Assembly (NCBI GenBank): GCA_948146395.1
Contig: OX411552.1
Coordinates: 48,867,058-48,931,057 of the forward strand
Reading direction: 5' to 3'
From: Fragum whitleyi
Taxonomy: Eukaryota; Mollusca; Bivalvia; Cardiida; Cardiidae
DNA length: 64,000 bases
The notes beneath the pieces are model-generated. The model had not been told where the DNA came from. It saw nothing but the letters and a program-made list of their open reading frames with translations, and ran no database searches. This document shows positions 35,535 to 49,153 of this stretch, piece after piece. How positions within the stretch are numbered: the stretch's first letter is position 1; the number at the start of each line of letters is the position of its first letter. The position numbers were made by a program, and so were the translations under genes.

Positions 35535-36608
35535 ATGGCGACAAAAGAAATAAAGATTCCAAAGTTAATGTTATTAGAAAAAGAGAAGAATTTATTCGGT
35601 GACCTGAGCAAGTATCTTTTAGCATTGGGAATGCTTTTCTATAGAGATCCGACGTCTGGAGCGAGTGATATGGAGAAGCTATTGAGAGAGAGGAAGTTCA
35701 TAGAATCTATCAATCCGGTAAAGTTTTCCAACTTGCTACGATCTATTCAGATGATAGTTTCAAATAAAATGGTGAATAAGAAATCTCAGAGAGTTTTTAT
35801 ATCTGAGTTCATTTCATCGTGCCGAGAGGACAAAAGAAAGCTGTACAACTGTATAGAAAACTATAGAGAGAACATCGAAAAGTTGAGAGAATGTCAAAGA
35901 TCCGTATGGAAAACGAGAGCTAAAGTATACAAGTATAGCTCCATGATTGATGCGGCTCAAAGTGCTCTAAAATACTACGCTGATGACAAGCAAGAATATA
36001 AAGCAAGAATGCACGCAATAAATGGGTTAAAGGATGATTTGTCTGAAAGACTTCAGCGACATACCGAAAATCTCCAATCTTATGATTTAGCCTTACTCAA
36101 AGAAAATGCTACACGAAAGGAGATCGAGAAGATATCTGCTGCTCTAAAAGACGGCATTATCGACAAAATAAATGCTAAAATCAACAAGGTAGTAGACGAT
36201 GCAAGTGGTGACAACGAAAATGTCTTCTCAACTGAAATGGTCGGCGAAACAATATATAACCTAATATGCCATTCTCTGGTTATGGTTGAGCCGCCATCAG
36301 ATATTCTATGCTCCAACTTTAAGAAAGAAATACAACAACCGAATTTAGAGAAGAACCTATTTAATCACGAGAACGCAAAGAAAGTTTCTCGACTCAAGAA
36401 TCAGATAATCGGAAAATCAAATACAAATGACAATGAAGAGATAAATCTGTTATTTGGAGCATTAAACAAGCCGAAGCTTGATTCTACGAACAAAAATATG
36501 ATTCATGTAGAGCGGGAAGTCATTGCAGTAACACAGAATGACAAGATAACAGCGAAACCAAGAAAAGGACCATTGAATAGATTGAAGAAAAGGCTTACTG
36601 GAAAATAA
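35535..36608 (+). CDS. Uncharacterised helical protein, copy 6
   Basis: Full-length, protein identical to copies 3 and 5 (K7, S70). Lies in the third unit of triad 1 downstream of a type B block. No coding differences from copy 5 were noticed. Confidence 0.86.
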   Translation: MATKEIKIPKLMLLEKEKNLFGDLSKYLLALGMLFYRDPTSGASDMEKLLRERKFIESINPVKFSNLLRSIQMIVSNKMVNKKSQRVFISEFISSCREDKRKLYNCIENYRENIEKLRECQRSVWKTRAKVYKYSSMIDAAQSALKYYADDKQEYKARMHAINGLKDDLSERLQRHTENLQSYDLALLKENATRKEIEKISAALKDGIIDKINAKINKVVDDASGDNENVFSTEMVGETIYNLICHSLVMVEPPSDILCSNFKKEIQQPNLEKNLFNHENAKKVSRLKNQIIGKSNTNDNEEINLLFGALNKPKLDSTNKNMIHVEREVIAVTQNDKITAKPRKGPLNRLKKRLTGK

Positions 36609-37655
36609 AACCGAACTAATTATGTAGAAATGTGATTTAACCATATATAATAACGATCATATTCAAAATAATATAATATAATGATGAAACATGATATGCT
36701 ACTTCTATATTTCTTTAACCATTACCAAAGACAATGAAGTACCAGACTGGTTGAAATAAGAATATAAATGTGACCGTCACGCAAAAAGGGACCATCTGGG
36801 AAGCGCGAAAAGATCGACCCAGTCAGACTGTGCGATCTGCGCAGACTGACAAGAGTCGAAAATTCTAGCAAACAACAAATTTTCTGAATCCAGAATGATT
36901 TTTCCACATTCCTATGTTATTATTTACTAAATGCGCCTTCCTTTTGACCTATGCTGTACCAATCTCTTTTTCAAATATTTATATCACGAAGCTCCCAGAT
37001 GGCCCCTTTTTGCCTGACGCATCACAAATATATTGCATTAACCCTTCCCATACTATTCACAACATATTCCATCTATACATAAAGCCTCGACAGACTATAT
37101 GGACTAAAATCAGAGTGCATAAATGTGAAGTCTGATCTTAGTCTACACTGCCTGCTTTCTTTGTAGTAATCATTACGGGGGAAAATCCCGAGCTAGACTG
37201 GTTAAAATGTTTCCCAAATTGTTAATTAGTTCCGGACAGAATTCAAATTCAGCAGAATAAGGGTTTAAGGTAGTGGACCCCTAATAGATCCTCAACATTT
37301 CGGAACGCATGAACTTTCACACTGTTTACCGAGGTTTTCTAATGAAATTAATGGAAAACCTCGGTTTACACTGTTTAAGTTCAAAACTTCCGAAACGTTA
37401 CAGAACTTTTACGGGTACTCTACCTGAATACAACCTAACAGGGAGTTAAAATGTCAAACCCCACTCTTACGAGACGTATAAAAGGGGTCGTTGCAAGACT
37501 GCAGTAAGTCTCTGTACATCAAGTAGGCGCTTCCAGCAATCTTGAAATGACGTATCAGTTAGGGAAGTGGACCCGAAATAATTTAGCAACATTTCGGAGC
37601 GCAATATATTTCATGGTGTTGATCGAAGTTTCCTAATAAAATCATTAGGAAACAT

Positions 37656-40600
37656 CGGTTTACGCTGTTAAATTTCAAGACTTCCGAAATGTAACGGAAC
37701 TATTACGGGTCCTCTACCTTAAATGCAACCTAACAGGGGGTTAAAATAGCAAACGCCATTCTTACGAGACGTATCAAAGGGGGTCGTTGCAAGCCTGCAG
37801 TAAGTCTCTGTACATCGAGTAGACGCTTACAGCAATGTTGAAACGACCTCTCAGTTAATTTTACCTTGTATCAATTGCTAAGTGTGAAACAGTTGTAACT
37901 GCCTATAAACATATAGGCAGTTACAATTTTTTCGCACTGAGCAATCAATATATCATAGTGATGACTAAAAGAGAAATCGCTTGCCACGGAAAGCATTCGT
38001 TATAACAGGCTGTCTAGGGTTGAAACTTTTCTTTTTCGATCGATTTTCTGAATCTATAATGATCATTCTACCTCTCTGTATCAAAAATGCGACCATCTAT
38101 TAACCTCTACTGGAACCAATCTCTTTTTCAAACATTTGTTTTACGGGGCTCCCAGATGGTCCTTTTTGTATAACGGGTCACATATGCCGATCTTTGTAGA
38201 CCTTTGATCCTTGGTCCAGTCACCTTTTAGCCCACCTGAGGACAAAGTGCTTGAAATGTGAGCTATTCTGATCGCCCAATGTCCGACTCCGTCGTGTGTC
38301 GTCCACAAATCTTTAAACATATTCTCTTCCTAAATGAATCATTGATAAAACAATCAATCTATCAATCAATCTATCTATCAATCAATCTATTCATCTATCA
38401 TTCAAAAAAATTTATATTTGCAATGAGACGTCGCATTTGGACGATAGTAAGCGGAACTTACAGTACTTTGACGCCATTTTTGCAGCGTGAATCACTAACT
38501 ATTAATTAATAATAATAATAATTAAACTAACAAATGCGTTTAATATGGAACAATCTTATATTGATCATTATTAGATTTAATAAATTACCCTTTTTTTAAA
38601 TTATTTTAATAGGATTATTTCCGCGTCGAAATTTTCTAGTCGCCATTTTTGCTTCATTATGAGCAGCGTTACACTTGCAACCCGAAAAGTTATTCTCGAA
38701 ATGAGTGTCCGTACACATAGTACGGTAATGATTATAAAAATGATAATACTGATAATTATAATTATAATAATAAAAATAATAATAATAATAATAAAAATTG
38801 GAAGAAGAAAATGATATCAGTCAAGCAACTGTATAGAACCATTGCATTTGTAGCCTTTCAAAATGCAATTGCCACCAGCAAAGGCCGAGAACTTTCTAAC
38901 TTATCACTCTGTCACGATCGGAAAAAGCGTTTCACCTGATCTCAATTTACATAAGGGTAACTAGGACTTTGAATTTTACACGCACTCAGAAGGCGACCAA
39001 CATAGAATATATAGGAAGAGGCGATATGTGGTCTGTGGCAAAAGATGAGTGTCCTCCGTATGCTCCCCTTTTCTATAATGCGAGCGTTGGTGAATAATCA
39101 AAACATCGTAACTACAGCTTGAATAAGTTGTAGTTTCGATGTTATGATCATTCATCATAGACTTTCTTCGAAACGGGATTTATTTCTTTAACGCACTAGC
39201 GCAATATGCGTAATGGTAGTTACGCCCTTGAGCTATGTCCGTCTAGGGATAATCTGCCTGGAGACATTAATCTTTAGCTGTGAACAACACAATTTGAGAA
39301 ACAGTTCGACGGTTTAAAGAGATGACGATCGACTCATCCTTCCCAAACCTATTTAATCAAGATGGTATGCTGAAGAGCTTGCTACTATTATTATAATTAT
39401 TATTATTATTATTGTTGTTGCTCCTACGGCATCATAAAAGCCTTACCGTTTTATCGGGCTCGGCTGCGAAATTTATCCAGTTCGCCAAATACATTCCTGC
39501 GCCTTGCCCGATAAAACCTTTTCATCTCAACTCACCATCCACCAATTACAGTAAAACGCATATTAAGCGACCACCAATTGGACCACAAAATAGTGGTCGT
39601 TAAAGAGAATGGTCGCTTAGTACACGTTTTTCTTACAAATGAGAAACATCATCTTGATTAAATGTGTATTTAATTGCGAATTTTCTTAATTGTCATATTT
39701 TATTAAAACTCAAAAGAATCGTCTGATTGAGACGATTGTATTCAGTTTAAATAACATTGGGTTCATTTACCTGAATAATTTTTAAACCAATAGTTTCTAC
39801 TTTTTAAGATATTTTGATTAAAAGAGGGCAATATTTAAAACGGCCGCTTAATAAAAATGGTCGCTTAATAGACGTGGACGCTCGAGCAAGATGTACTGTA
39901 TATCAAATCACGGAGAATTGATATTATTTTTTTCAGCCATTCAAAAACGCTCGTTTAAGTTGGGTGAATTTAAAAGATGAATCATTTAGGGGATTAGGGG
40001 AGTATTTATTAATTTTATGGAGGTGTGAAACTAAAAACCTAACTACGCTGAATGAATATACGAAATGGATTCTTAAATTAATGTGATTAGGTTTTCAGTC
40101 CCACACCTTTATCAAATCAACATACAATTTCTCGAAATCTCATTATGCAATATCTTAAAGAAGCAAAACTGGAATAACTATGCATAATAACATAGATTGT
40201 ATATAGGACTACATTTTTTGGGGGGTGGGGGGTGGGGGGGGGGAAGCTTACGAAAAATCTGCGTAATCAAAATTGCTTTCATTGAGTAATGAAACAAAAT
40301 TTAATTTCATTATCAAGACCTTAACATATTGCCCTTTTAATACACGTGCATATGCAAGACTTTCTGCAATCTTTTGAAGTAGAAGCGCGTTTAAATGCCG
40401 CATAATAAACATTGTCAACAGATAGTAATGAAAAGGATACTCTATCGTTTCTGATTCCAACATCCTTTGTTCTTGAAATCCATGTCCAGAAGATGCTTTC
40501 ATTAGCGGTTGTCCAGAAGATGCTTTCATCAGCGGTTCACGTTTTCACAATTTTTCTTTGCGCACAACCACCCTCGAAAGTCTCTTGGTACGAAAGAGTT

Positions 40601-43600
40601 TCCTTACTTTGGAACCACCATCAAAGGTCAGGCTCTCAGAAAAAATAGTTCCCACCTAGATTCATTTTATACTATGCATGAAATGTAGCAGAGGTCTAGC
40701 ACTTGGTTGCACCTCATTTCAAGCACTTTACTGTTTTTTAAGCATTAAAATAGTGTGGCAAAGGGTGCACATCATTTTTCTAACCGGACTAGTTTAGGGT
40801 ACAACGACCTCGGAAGTAATTCAAGACTGCAGCGGATCTCCCCATGGTATATTTTAAACGTTCATAGATAATGCTCGCGGCCTACAAGCCACGAGCAACA
40901 AAAATTATAGGCCGGGCGATATTGAAAGGCGTTTAATAGCGAACGTATTGAGGACTGAGAAATATACATACTTATATGAATATATTTCATCCGACTACGC
41001 ATCGCCACGACACTAGCCTTATGTTATTCCATTTGAGTAATAACTCAAGGGATAAAGACAGAAAACTTATCCTCATAAAGTAAGAAAAATTAAGGAAACG
41101 ATTTTCAAACCGTCAACGGCGTACATCAGTCCAAACAAACAACCATATTGAAACAATCTATTTTAGATAAATCCACTGCGTATCGTGCATTCTGATTTGC
41201 TGAAACATTGATTTTATTTCTCAATGAAAATTATTTTGAGTGAGCACCTTTTTTGTTAGCTTCCGCAAAAGGTAGTCCCGTCAGAAATATGTTTTATTCC
41301 TGTCGATTCTTCACAATTTTGCTTCATAATATTAAATCATAAGATATGAAGAGAGAATTAAATGATTTCATGGAGGTATGAAACTTCAAACCTTACCATT
41401 CTATTTTATGAATCCGCTTCGCGCATTAAATAAATGCATGAACATTTCGAAAACGTAAAAAGCTGAAGAGGTTTTGTTAATATATGGAGGTATAAAAGAA
41501 AGACATAATCACACTATATAAATGAGCGAATTTTATTCCCACATGCATGTAATTAGGTTTTACATTTCATACCACCCTTGCATGAAAAATCATTCTTTCA
41601 TACATTATGAGTTAGCATCACTAAAATAAATATCATTTTATAAGTAAAATACAATTATCGACGCGCCTAATTGCGAAAACAGGCGAAAAATCCGAATGGT
41701 TTAGCCAACATCCGCTGACGACGTCAACTTCCGGCGGATGTAACGTTGTTAACGTGGAAACGACGTCATTATCAAGCTTATGCTAGAAACGATCAACACG
41801 ATAAACGATGGCGACAAAAGAAATAAATATTCCAAAGTTAATGTTATTAGAAAAAGAGAAGAATTTATTCGGTGACCTGAGCAAGTATCTTTTAGCATTG
41901 GGAATGCTTTTCTATAGAGATCCGACGTCTGGAGCGAGTGATATGGAGAAGCTATTGAGAGAGAGGAAGTTCATAGAATCTATCAATCCGGTAAAGTTTT
42001 CCAACTTGCTACGATCTATTCAGATGATAGTTTCAAATAAAATGGTGAATAAGAAATCTCAGAGAGTTTTTATATCTGAGTTCATTTCATCGTGCCGAGA
42101 GGACAAAAGAAAGCTGTACAACTGTATAGAAAACTATAGAGAGAACATCGAAAAGTTGAGAGAATGTCAAAGATCCGTATGGAAAACGAGAGCTAAAGTA
42201 TACAAGTATAGCTCCATGATTGATGCGGCTCAAAGTGCTCTAAAATACTACGCTGATGACAAGCAAGAATATAAAGCAAGAATGCACGCAATAAATGGGT
42301 TAAAGGATGATTTGTCTGAAAGACTTCAGCGACATACCGAAAATCTCCAATCTTATGATTTAGCCTTACTCAAAGAAAATGCTACACGAAAGGAGATCGA
42401 GAAGATATCTGCTGCTCTAAAAGACGGCATTATCGACAAAATAAATGCTAAAATCAACAAGGTAGTAGACGATGCAAGTGGTGACAACGAAAATGTCTTC
42501 TCAACTGAAATGGTCGGCGAAACAATATATAACCTAATATGCCATTCTCTGGTTATGGTTGAGCCGCCATCAGATATTCTATGCTCCAACTTTAAGAAAG
42601 AAATACAACAACCGAATTTAGAGAAGAACCTATTTAATCACGAGAACGCAAAGAAAGTTTCTCGACTCAAGAATCAGATAATCGGAAAATCAAATACAAA
42701 TGACAATGAAGAGATAAATCTGTTATTTGGAGCATTAAACAAGCCGAAGCTTGATTCTACGAACAAAAATATGATTCATGTAGAGCGGGAAGTCATTGCA
42801 GTAACACAGAATGACAAGATAACAGCGAAACCAAGAAAAGGACCATTGAATAGATTGAAGAAAAGGCTTACTGGAAAATAAAACCGAACTAATTATGTAG
42901 AAATGTGATTTAACCATATATAATAACGATCATATTCAAAATAATATAATATAATGATGAAACATGATATGCTACTTCTATATTTCTTTAACCATTACCA
43001 AAGACAATGAAGTACCAGACTGGTTGAAATAAGAATATAAATGTGACCGTCACGCAAAAAGGGACCATCTGGGAAGCGCGAAAAGATCGACCCCAATCAG
43101 ACTGTGCGATCTGCGCAGACTGACAAGAGTCGAAAATTCTAGCAAACAACAAATTTTCTGAATCCAGAATGATTTTTCCACATTCCTATGTTATTATTTA
43201 CTAAATGCGCCTTCCTTTTGACCTATGCTGTACCAATCTCTTTTTCAAATATTTATATCACGAAGCTCCCAGATGGCCCCTTTTTGCCTGACGCATCACA
43301 AATATATTGCATTAACCCTTCCCATACTATTCACAACATATTCCATCTATACATAAAGCCTCGACAGACTATATGGACTAAAATCAGAGTGCATAAATGT
43401 GAAGTCTGATCTTAGTCTACACTGCCTGCTTTCTTTGTAGTAATCATTACGGGGGAAAATCCCGAGCTAGACTGGTTAAAATGTTTCCCAAATTGTTAAT
43501 TAGTTCCGGACAGAATTCAAATTCAGCAGAATAAGGGTTTAAGGTAGTGGACCCCTAATAGATCCTCAACATTTCGGAACGCATGAACTTTCACACTGTT

Positions 43601-43929
43601 TACCGAGGTTTTCTAATGAAATTAATGGAAAACCTCGGTTTACACTGTTTAAGTTCAAAACTTCCGAAACGTTACAGAACTTTTACGGGTACTCTACCTG
43701 AATACAACCTAACAGGGAGTTAAAATATCAAACCCCACTCTTACGAGACGTATAAAAGGGGTCGTTGCAAGACTGCAGTAAGTCTCTGTACATCAAGTAG
43801 GCGCTTCCAGCAATCTTGAAATGACGTATCAGTTAGGGAAGTGGACCCGAAATAATTTAGCAACATTTCGGAGCGCAATATATTTCATGGTGTTGATCGA
43901 AGTTTCCTAATAAAATCATTAGGAAACAT
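37656..43929 (+). repeat. Tandem array unit 7 (type A', first position of triad 2)
   Basis: 6,274 bp, the same length as unit 4, and it carries every variant diagnostic of unit 4 although it is flanked on both sides by type B units. The one difference noticed from unit 4 is G at 39018 against A at 20201. Confidence 0.96.
41808..42881 (+). CDS. Uncharacterised helical protein, copy 7 (K7N)
   Basis: Identical protein to copy 4 (K7N plus S70), exactly 18,817 bp downstream of it. This is the coding marker that shows unit 7 is a duplicate of unit 4 and not an independent type A unit. Confidence 0.86.
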   Translation: MATKEINIPKLMLLEKEKNLFGDLSKYLLALGMLFYRDPTSGASDMEKLLRERKFIESINPVKFSNLLRSIQMIVSNKMVNKKSQRVFISEFISSCREDKRKLYNCIENYRENIEKLRECQRSVWKTRAKVYKYSSMIDAAQSALKYYADDKQEYKARMHAINGLKDDLSERLQRHTENLQSYDLALLKENATRKEIEKISAALKDGIIDKINAKINKVVDDASGDNENVFSTEMVGETIYNLICHSLVMVEPPSDILCSNFKKEIQQPNLEKNLFNHENAKKVSRLKNQIIGKSNTNDNEEINLLFGALNKPKLDSTNKNMIHVEREVIAVTQNDKITAKPRKGPLNRLKKRLTGK

Positions 43930-45539
43930 CGGTTTACGCTGTTAAATTTCAAGACTTCCGAAATGTAACGGAACTATTACGGGTCCTCTACCTTAAATGC
44001 AACCTAACAGGGGGTTAAAATAGCAAACGCCATTCTTACGAGACGTATCAAAGGGGGTCGTTGCAAGCCTGCAGTAAGTCTCTGTACATCGAGTAGACGC
44101 TTACAGCAATGTTGAAACGACCTCTCAGTTAATTTTACCTTGTATCAATTGCTAAGTGTGAAACAGTTGTAACTGCCTATAAACATATAGGCAGTTACAA
44201 TTTTTTCGCACTGAGCAATCAATATATCATAGTGATGACTAAAAGAGAAATCGCTTGCCACGGAAAGCATTCGTTATAACAGGCTGTCTAGGGTTGAAAC
44301 TTTTCTTTTTCGATCGATTTTCTGAATCTATAATGATCATTCTACCTCTCTGTATCAAAAATGCGACCATCTATTAACCTCTACTGGAACCAATCTCTTT
44401 TTCAAACATTTGTTTTACGGGGCTCCCAGATGGTCCTTTTTGTATAACGGGTCACATATGCCGATCTTTGTAGACCTTTGATCCTTGGTCCAGTCACCTT
44501 TTAGCCCACCTGAGGACAAAGTGCTTGAAATGTGAGCTATTCTGATCGCCCAATGTCCGACTCCGTCGTGTGTCGTCCACAAATCTTTAAACATATTCTC
44601 TTCCTAAATGAATCATTGATAAAACAATCAATCTATCAATCAATCTATCTATCAATCAATCTATTCATCTATCATTCAAAAAAATTTATATTTGCAATGA
44701 GACGTCGCATTTGGACGATAGTAAGCGGAACTTACAGTACTTTGACGCCATTTTTGCAGCGTGAATCACTAACTATTAATTAATAATAATAATAATTAAA
44801 CTAACAAATGCGTTTAATATGGAACAATCTTATATTGATCATTATTAGATTTAATAAATTACCCTTTTTTTAAATTATTTTAATAGGATTATTTCCGCGT
44901 CGAAATTTTCTAGTCGCCATTTTTGCTTCATTATGAGCAGCGTTACACTTGCAACCCGAAAAGTTATTCTCGAAATGAGTGTCCGTACACATAGTACGGT
45001 AATGATTATAAAAATGATAATACTGATAATTATAATTATAATAATAAAAATAATAATAATAATAATAAAAATTGGAAGAAGAAAATGATATCAGTCAAGC
45101 AACTGTATAGAACCATTGCATTTGTAGCCTTTCAAAATGCAATTGCCACCAGCAAAGGCCGAGAACTTTCTAACTTATCACTCTGTCACGATCGGAAAAA
45201 GCGTTTCACCTGATCTCAATTTACATAAGGGTTACTAGGACTTTGAATTTTACACGCACTCAGAAGGCGACCAACATAGAATATATAGGAAAAGGCGATA
45301 TGTGGTCTGTGGCAAAAGATGAGTGTCCTCCGTATGCTCCCCTTTTCTATAATGCGAGCGTTGGTGAATAATCAAAACATCGTAACTACAGCTTGAATAA
45401 GTTGTAGTTTCGATGTTATGATCATTCATCATAGACTTTCTTCGAAACGGGATTTATTTCTTTAACGCACTAGCGCAATATGCGTAATGGTAGTTACGCC
45501 CTTGAGCTATGTCCGTCTAGGGATAATCTGCCTGGAGAC

Positions 45540-47011
45540 GTTGAATTGTGGTTTATCTTTAGCTGTGAACAACAAAATTTGAGAAACAGTTGGACGGTTT
45601 CAAGAGATGACGATCGACTCACCCGACCCATACCTATTTAATCACGATGGTATGCTTAAGAGCTTGCTACTATTATTATAATTATTATTATTATTATTGT
45701 TGTTGCTCCTACGGCATCATAAAAGCCTTACCGTTTTATCGGGCTCGGCTGCGAAATTTATCCAGTTCGCCAAATACATTCCTACGCCTTGCCCGATAAA
45801 ACCTTTTCATTTCAACTCACCATCCACCAATTACAGTAAAACGCATATTAAACGACCACCAATTGGACCACAAAATAGTGGTCGTTAAAGAGAATGGTCG
45901 CTTAGTACACGTTTTTCTTACAAATGAGAAACATAATCTTGATCAAATGTGTATTTAATTGCAAATTTTCTAAATGATCATATGTTATCAAAACTCAAAA
46001 GAATCGTCTGATTGAGACGATTGTATTCAGTTTAAATAACATTGGGTTCATTTACCTGAATAATTTTTAGACCAACAGTTTCTACCTTTTAAGATATTTT
46101 GAGGGCAATATTGAAAACGGCCGCTTAATAAAAATGGTCGCTTAATAGACGTGGACGCTCGAGCAAGATGTACTGTATATCAAATCACGGAGAAATGATA
46201 TTATTCTTTTCAGCCATTCAAAAACGCTCGTTTAAGTTGGGTGAATTTAAAAGATGAATCATTTAGGGGATTAGGGGAGTATTTATTAATTTAATGGAGG
46301 TGTGAAACTAAAAACCTATCAGGCTACGCTGAATAAATATACGAAATGGATTCTTAAATTAATGTGATTAGGTTTTCAGTTTCATACCTTCATCAAATCA
46401 ACATACAATTTCTCGATTTCTCAATATGCGATATCTTAAAGAAGCAAAACTGGAGTATCTATGAATAATAACATAGATTGTATATGGGACTACTTTTTTG
46501 GGGTGGGGGTGGGGGTGGGGGGAGCTTACGAAAAACTGCGTAATCAAAATTGCTTTCATTGAGTAATGAAACAAAATTTAATCTCGTTATCAAGACCTAA
46601 AGATATTGCCCTTTTAATACATATGAATATGCAAGACTTTCTGCAATCTTTTGAAGTAGAAGCGCGTTTAAATGCCGCATAATAAACATTGTCAACAGAT
46701 AGTAATGAAAAGGATACCCTATCGTTTCTGATTCCAATATTTAGCATGTCTTAAAGAACATTCTTTGTTCTTGAAATCCATGTCCAGAAGATGCTTTCAT
46801 TAGCGGTTCACGTTTTCACAATTTTTCTTTGCGCACAACCACCCTCGAAAGTCTCTTGGTACGAAAGAGTTTCCTTACTTTGGAACCACCATCAAAGGTC
46901 AGGCTCTCAGAAAAAATAGTTCCCACCTAGATTCATTTTATACTGTGCATGAAATGTAGCAGAGGTCTAGCACTTGGTTGTACCTCATTTCAAACACTTT
47001 ACTGTTTTTTT
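45540..47011 (+). repeat. Type B divergent spacer block, unit 8
   Basis: Unit 5 version of the block with one private change, A at 45852 in the GGTCGCTTAA-motif cluster. Confidence 0.9.
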
Positions 47012-48079
47012 AAGCATTAAAATAGTGTGGCAAAGGGTGCACATCATTTTTCTAACCGGACTAGTTTAGGGTACAACGACCTCGGAAGTAATTCAAGACT
47101 GCAGCGGATCTCCCCATGGTATATTTTAAACGTTCATAGATAATGCTCGCGGCCTACAAGCCACGAGCAACAAAAATTATAGGCCGGGCGATATTGAAAG
47201 GCGTTTAATAGCGAACGTATTGAGGACTGAGAAATATACATACTTATATGAATATATTTCATCCGACTACGCATCGCCACGACACTAGCCTTATGTTATT
47301 CCATTTGAGTAATAACTCAAGGGATAAAGACAGAAAACTTATCCTCATAAAGTAAGAAAAATTAAGGAAACGATTTTCAAACCGTCAACGGCGTACATCA
47401 GTCCAAACAAACAACCATATTGAAACAATCTATTTTAGATAAATCCACTGCGTATCGTGCATTCTGATTTGCTGAAACATTGATTTTATTTCTCAATGAA
47501 AATTATTTTGAGTGAGCACCTTTTTTGTTAGCTTCCGCAAAAGGTAGTCCCGTCAGAAATATGTTTTATTCCTGTCGATTCTTCACAATTTTGCTTCATA
47601 ATATTAAATCATAAGATATGAAGAGAGAATTAATTGATTTCATGGAGGTATGAAACTTCAAACCTTATCATTCTATTTTATGAATCCGCTTCGCGCATTA
47701 AATAAATGCATGAACATTTCGAAAACGTAAAAAGCTGAAGAGGTTTTGTTAATATATGGAGGTATAAAAGAAAGACATAATCACACTATATAAATGAGCG
47801 AATTTTATTCCCACATGCATGTAATTAGGTTTTACATTTCATACCACCCTTGCATGAAAAATCATTCTTTCATACATTATGAGTTAGCATCACTGAAATA
47901 AATATCATTTTATAAGTAAAATACAATTATCGACGCGCCTAATTGCGAAAACAGGCGAAAAATCCGAATGGTTTAGCCAACATCCGCTGACGACGTCAAC
48001 TTCCGGCGGATGTAACGTTGTTAACGTGGAAACGACGTCATTATCAACCTTATGCTAGAAACGATCAACACGATAAACG

Positions 48080-49153
48080 ATGGCGACAAAAGAAATAAAG
48101 ATTCCAAAGTTAATGTTATTAGAAAAAGAGAAGAATTTATTCGGTGACCTGAGCAAGTATCTTTTAGCATTGGGAATGCTTTTCTATAGAGATCCGACGT
48201 CTGGAGCGAGTGATATGGAGAAGCTATTGAGAGAGAGGAAGTTCATAGAATCTATCAATCCGGTAAAGTTTTCCAACTTGCTACGATCTATTCAGATGAT
48301 AGTTTCAAATAAAATGGTGAATAAGAAATCTCAGAGAGTTTTTATATCTGAGTTCATTTCATCGTGCCGAGAGGACAAAAGAAAGCTGTACAACTGTATA
48401 GAAAACTATAGAGAGAACATCGAAAAGTTGAGAGAATGTCAAAGATCCGTATGGAAAACGAGAGCTAAAGTATACAAGTATAGCTCCATGATTGATGCGG
48501 CTCAAAGTGCTCTAAAATACTACGCTGATGACAAGCAAGAATATAAAGCAAGAATGCACGCAATAAATGGGTTAAAGGATGATTTGTCTGAAAGACTTCA
48601 GCGACATACCGAAAATCTCCAATCTTATGATTTAGCCTTACTCAAAGAAAATGCTACACGAAAGGAGATCGAGAAGATATCTGCTGCTCTAAAAGACGGC
48701 ATTATCGACAAAATAAATGCTAAAATCAACAAGGTAGTAGACGATGCAAGTGGTGACAACGAAAATGTCTTCTCAACTGAAATGGTCGGCGAAACAATAT
48801 ATAACCTAATATGCCATTCTCTGGTTATGGTTGAGCCGCCATCAGATATTCTATGCTCCAACTTTAAGAAAGAAATACAACAACCGAATTTAGAGAAGAA
48901 CCTATTTAATCACGAGAACGCAAAGAAAGTTTCTCGACTCAAGAATCAGATAATCGGAAAATCAAATACAAATGACAATGAAGAGATAAATCTGTTATTT
49001 GGAGCATTAAACAAGCCGAAGCTTGATTCTACGAACAAAAATATGATTCATGTAGAGCGGGAAGTCATTGCAGTAACACAGAATGACAAGATAACAGCGA
49101 AACCAAGAAAAGGACCATTGAATAGATTGAAGAAAAGGCTTACTGGAAAATAA
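48080..49153 (+). CDS. Uncharacterised helical protein, copy 8
   Basis: Full-length, same protein as copy 5, 18,817 bp downstream of it and sharing its leader variant CAACCTTATG near 48046. No coding difference noticed. Confidence 0.86.
   Translation: MATKEIKIPKLMLLEKEKNLFGDLSKYLLALGMLFYRDPTSGASDMEKLLRERKFIESINPVKFSNLLRSIQMIVSNKMVNKKSQRVFISEFISSCREDKRKLYNCIENYRENIEKLRECQRSVWKTRAKVYKYSSMIDAAQSALKYYADDKQEYKARMHAINGLKDDLSERLQRHTENLQSYDLALLKENATRKEIEKISAALKDGIIDKINAKINKVVDDASGDNENVFSTEMVGETIYNLICHSLVMVEPPSDILCSNFKKEIQQPNLEKNLFNHENAKKVSRLKNQIIGKSNTNDNEEINLLFGALNKPKLDSTNKNMIHVEREVIAVTQNDKITAKPRKGPLNRLKKRLTGK

Larger units (their letters stand above)
31385..37655 (+). repeat. Tandem array unit 6 (type B, third position of triad 1)
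   Basis: 6,271 bp. Type B block with ACACATGAATATG near 34075 and GCGCGAAAAG followed by GACCCAGTC near 36803, a combination shared with units 9 and 10. It has a private G at 37453 (A at 56269 in unit 9). Confidence 0.96.
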